Positions 21,462 through 22,034 of a stretch of 22,034 bases of DNA are shown one piece after another. How positions within the stretch are numbered: position 1 is the first letter of the stretch; each line of letters starts with the position of its first letter. The stretch is taken from assembly GCA_905397405.1 (NCBI GenBank), contig CAJPVJ010000224.1, forward strand, positions 9,404 to 31,437, read 5' to 3'. This stretch comes from Oppiella nova. Taxonomy: Eukaryota; Arthropoda; Arachnida; Sarcoptiformes; Oppiidae. The notes beneath the pieces are model-generated. The model was given only the letters and a program-made list of their open reading frames with translations, made no database searches and was not told where the DNA came from. Made by a program: the position numbers and the translations under genes.

Positions 21462-22034
21462 CATCGATTATAAACATATAACTCAAATATGATATTTTGA
21501 TGTTTTTAATTAGTTTTCAAAGTTATTCATAGAATATATATAAATAAATATACAGTATATATATTATAAATATTATATTTGAATAAAAGCTCTATTTATT
21601 GTCTTTTGACTTCAATTCAAAAAAATCTGGAATTAATAATTACAGTAAAATATAATAATAAGTAATTTAATTAATAACTATTAAATACTAACAGAATCTC
21701 AATCAATGTATTTAAAATTGACCCTTAAATTGGTGTACACTATACTAGGAATATTTAATCATTCGGTTATCATTAATCTGCATGTTTTAACCATACCATC
21801 ACTTTTAAATATTCTTAATAAGAGTTTCTTATAGCGATTCTTTGTGCTAACAGTTTTGGGCTTACAGTTAGAGTAAGACATGTGAACAATAAGAAGTAGA
21901 TTTCTTTTGATGAATTTGCAAATTGCAACAAGCATGGTAATTTTTTTCTATTTATAACATAGATTATAATAAACATAATAAATTCTAATGAGATCTGAAT
22001 TATAGTTTCATATAAGTTGATCTAATAATTATGC
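21462..22034. other. AT-rich 3' flank to the window edge
   Basis: About 570 bases, very AT-rich, with TATA-type simple runs near 21533-21580. I see no coding frame, RNA gene or notable repeat. Confidence 0.6.

Overview
The window is nuclear DNA from an animal, most likely an arthropod with a compact AT-rich genome. A mite or other chelicerate is my inference, not something the sequence proves. The evidence is spliceosomal GT-AG introns of about 42-85 bp, AT-rich spacers, and metazoan gene families: beta-heavy spectrin, BubR1/Mad3, NDUFAF5, selenoprotein K, polyubiquitin and an SLC6 monoamine transporter. There is no operon, CRISPR array or tRNA.

Layout. (1) 1-8539, plus: the 3' part of a beta-heavy spectrin (karst-like) gene. 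It has about 18 spectrin repeats, a PH domain and a proline-rich tail. Its start lies off the left edge. Two frame-breaking tandem duplications (128 bp, and 64 bp containing an N) look like assembly joins. Its last intron carries a probable cassette exon and a foldback element with two identical 151-bp arms. (2) 9605-11026, minus: a two-exon, kinase-less BubR1/Mad3-like checkpoint protein, convergent with spectrin. (3) 11580-12678, minus: NDUFAF5, three exons, one intron only 42 bp long. (4) 13011-13447, plus: selenoprotein K, three exons, with an in-frame UGA for selenocysteine and a form-2-like SECIS hairpin in the 3' UTR. It is head-to-head with NDUFAF5 across a 332-bp shared promoter region. 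(5) 14700-16073, plus: a six-unit polyubiquitin gene behind a stress-type promoter (heat-shock element, two CCAAT boxes, antioxidant/Maf-type site, TATA and initiator). (6) 17372-21266 or 21354, plus: a 14- or 15-exon SLC6 monoamine transporter with a 32-nt microexon, one GC-AG intron and several unusual GTTTGT/GTTTGC donors.

The genes do not form a pathway. They are ordinary housekeeping and neuronal genes lying side by side. The items that automatic annotation would most likely get wrong are selenoprotein K (the UGA read as a stop, short exons), the broken spectrin frame, the GC-AG intron and the 151-bp perfect inverted repeat. I found no convincing new multi-gene system.
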